From: an uncultured Muribaculaceae bacterium
GTDB lineage: Bacteria; Bacteroidota; Bacteroidia; Bacteroidales; Muribaculaceae
Length of the DNA stretch: 15,572 nucleotides
Reading direction: 5' to 3'
NCBI GenBank assembly: GCA_910579605.1
Contig: CAJTUG010000018.1
Location: forward strand, 4,065 to 19,636
Positions 13,886-15,572 of the stretch are shown piece by piece; the first letter of the stretch is position 1; every line of letters starts with the position of its first letter. The notes under the pieces are model-generated. The model did no database searches. It was given only the letters and a program-made list of their open reading frames with translations, and was not told the DNA's origin. Both the position numbers and the translations under genes were made by a program.

Positions 13886-15572
13886 ATGAACGTGAAAACC
13901 CTGTTATCCTCTTTCTCTTTACTTATCCTTCTATTGTTCTCCATACAATGTCGAGCATACTCATCTATGCCGGAAATTGATTTGGCATGGAAAAATATTA
14001 TGGTTGGGGGCAGACCAACTGCCACCTTTTGTTTTTTTGCCGACAGAAATGGAATAATATGGTTGGGGAGTAACAATGGACTTTGGGTATTTGATGGCGT
14101 TAACACACATAAGATAAACCATGAAAAGCTTGAGGGCTCACAGGTATATGCTCTAATAGAATACAGCGGTTTTCTATTTGTTGGAACCAACCAAGGTTTA
14201 TTCACGTTAAAATATAATAATGGCACTATAGAGATTATTGACAACAAAAGCCCGAAGGAAATACGATGTCTTACATTGGTGGACAAGCAGTTGTGGTTAG
14301 GTAGCCTTTATGGTGTTTTCACAGCGGATTTATTATCAACAGATTTAGACGATGGATTGACAATAGAATCGACTACCGGATTGCCACACAAGTCTACATA
14401 TTCAATTATGCGAGACTCCCGAGGAATAATCTATGCCGGTACATTCAACGGACTTGCCAAATGGGATAATGTGAAAAACAGATTTATATCTATAAGCACG
14501 CGCCCATTCAATGAAAGCCACCATAATCTCTTTGTAAACTGCCTTTTAGAATCCAATGACGGCAATTTCCTTTATGTCGGAAGCGAAGGTGCTTTGTATA
14601 AATATTATATTGCTGAAGATAAATGGGAGGATATACCAGAACTAACTGGAAACAATATTAAAAGTCTTGCACGAATCAACGATAATCACATTATGATCGG
14701 GACTGACAATGGCGTCTATGACTTTCATTTAGATTCTCTCAAACATTATAAACACGATACACGACAAAACAGCACAATTGCAGATAATGAAATATGGTGT
14801 CTGCATGCAGACGCAGACAACAATATTTTGGCAGGGCATGAAAGAGGGTTCTCCATTTCATCACACTCCAATATCATACGCAACTTGCGTCTCAGTTCGT
14901 TGACAGGCAGCGGAGAAGGAAACGAGATACATTGTATCTTCCGCGACAGTAAAGACAACTTGTGGTTGGGTGGAACTAACGGTGTTCTTCAACTTAGCAA
15001 AGACCGCAGAACAAATTGGCATCGACATAACAATAAAAACAAGGCGTTGTCTCACAACAGAATACGAGCAATTAAAGAAGATTCTCAGGGAAGTTTATGG
15101 CTGTCCACCGACGGAGGACTGAATAGATTTAACTATGAAACGAATCAATTTGATGTATTTCACGTGGTAGATTCTACAGGCAACCACAACACCAACTGGG
15201 TATATGCTTTTGAAGAAGATTCGGTATTAAATTCTTTCTGGATAGGAGGTTTTCTAAGTGGTCTGCATAGAGTTTCAATACACAAATTTTCGTCTTCGGG
15301 TGGAATTGTCTACTCTGATATGTCGCTCAATTCCGATAAAACGGACTCTCTTGGAGCTTGCCGCCATCTTGAGAACGATCTTGTAAACAATGTCGTGATA
15401 GACAAAGAAGGTCAAATATGGATTTTGCTCTTCCGAGATGATATATTGGCTTGCTATAATCCAAAAACAGATAGTATGGCAAGATACAATATCTACGAAC
15501 TCAGCGGTTGCTACCCATCTAATCTTTCTAAAGATAATAGAGGGCGTATTTGGTGTACATTCAATGGTGGAG
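13886..15572 (+). CDS. two-component regulator propeller sensor, probably a hybrid two-component system protein (5' part, runs off the window)
   Basis: The frame starting at ATG 13886 stays open to the end of the window: 562 codons with no stop. Residues 1-24 look like a cleaved signal peptide (hydrophobic SLLILLLFS, cleavage after C-R-A). The rest is a chain of about twelve Reg_prop-type beta-propeller blades, each with a D-x-x-G-x-(I/L)-W-(L/I)-G-x-x-x-G-(L/V) core. Clear examples are at residues 53-66, 354-367, 398-412 and 549-562; degenerate ones are near 91-105, 131-144, 177-190, 224-238, 266-278, 308-321, 445-460 and 507-520. This is the periplasmic glycan-sensing half of Bacteroides-type regulators, which normally have fourteen blades in two propellers, then a membrane helix, histidine kinase, receiver and AraC-type DNA-binding domains. 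Those later parts are expected to the right but are not seen here. The start follows a good promoter at 13818-13850. Confidence 0.88.
   Translation, partial: MNVKTLLSSFSLLILLLFSIQCRAYSSMPEIDLAWKNIMVGGRPTATFCFFADRNGIIWLGSNNGLWVFDGVNTHKINHEKLEGSQVYALIEYSGFLFVGTNQGLFTLKYNNGTIEIIDNKSPKEIRCLTLVDKQLWLGSLYGVFTADLLSTDLDDGLTIESTTGLPHKSTYSIMRDSRGIIYAGTFNGLAKWDNVKNRFISISTRPFNESHHNLFVNCLLESNDGNFLYVGSEGALYKYYIAEDKWEDIPELTGNNIKSLARINDNHIMIGTDNGVYDFHLDSLKHYKHDTRQNSTIADNEIWCLHADADNNILAGHERGFSISSHSNIIRNLRLSSLTGSGEGNEIHCIFRDSKDNLWLGGTNGVLQLSKDRRTNWHRHNNKNKALSHNRIRAIKEDSQGSLWLSTDGGLNRFNYETNQFDVFHVVDSTGNHNTNWVYAFEEDSVLNSFWIGGFLSGLHRVSIHKFSSSGGIVYSDMSLNSDKTDSLGACRHLENDLVNNVVIDKEGQIWILLFRDDILACYNPKTDSMARYNIYELSGCYPSNLSKDNRGRIWCTFNGG

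Noticed and set aside
13870..14286. Minus-strand frame opposite the start of the sensor gene, and similar ones at 14746-15055.
   Set aside because: They are antisense to clear propeller blades and a signal peptide; no promoter or motif supports them.
1..15572. CRISPR array, tRNA or rRNA gene, phage or defence cassette.
   Set aside because: No regularly spaced repeats, tRNA-like cloverleaf, rRNA sequence, integrase, toxin-antitoxin pair or defence-type protein was recognised on either strand.

Overview
The window looks like a chromosomal segment of a Bacteroidales member, possibly Muribaculaceae, Barnesiella or a related gut lineage; the genus cannot be fixed from sequence alone. Three things point there: several Bacteroidetes-type promoters (a -33 TTG/TTTG box and a -7 TAnnTTTG box), weak Shine-Dalgarno sequences, and a family repertoire typical of the group (NodT-type lipoprotein efflux channel, full-length PurL, flavin reductase-rubredoxin fusion, propeller-sensor regulator of the hybrid two-component type). 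Coding density is high and there is no gene-free stretch over 300 bases. I saw no rRNA, tRNA, transposase, phage gene, CRISPR array or replication origin.

Layout. Positions 1-1423 (+) hold an outer-membrane efflux channel, probably the last gene of an RND efflux operon that enters from the left. A 17-bp hairpin at 1440-1480 separates it from convergent purL (-), the large one-chain FGAM synthase of purine synthesis. PurL has its own promoter and is divergent from a flavin reductase with a short rubredoxin-like tail (+). An imperfect inverted repeat lies in the convergent gap between that gene and sdaA. On the minus strand nfo (endonuclease IV), a SLC45/GPH-like MFS transporter with a very large periplasmic insert, and sdaA (L-serine dehydratase) form a co-directional series, with a strong RNA hairpin between the transporter and sdaA. 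Divergent from nfo is a small ECF-type S component (+). Then come an acidic-tailed PRiA4_ORF3-like protein, a ClsA-type cardiolipin synthase and an HD-domain putative phosphohydrolase (+), the last two overlapping by ATGA and ended by a strong intrinsic terminator at 13745-13772.

The right 1.7 kb is an open reading frame of at least 562 codons from 13886 that runs off the window. It carries a signal peptide and about twelve Reg_prop propeller blades, so it is the periplasmic sensor half of a probable hybrid two-component regulator. Its target genes, probably a glycan utilisation locus, would lie beyond the window.

Most genes are ordinary core or housekeeping functions and I found no convincing new multi-gene system. 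The points most worth a second look are the roughly 170-residue insert in the MFS transporter, the strand-asymmetric hairpin before sdaA, the inverted repeat at 6066-6134, the structured leader before the ECF S component and the atypical short rubredoxin domain.
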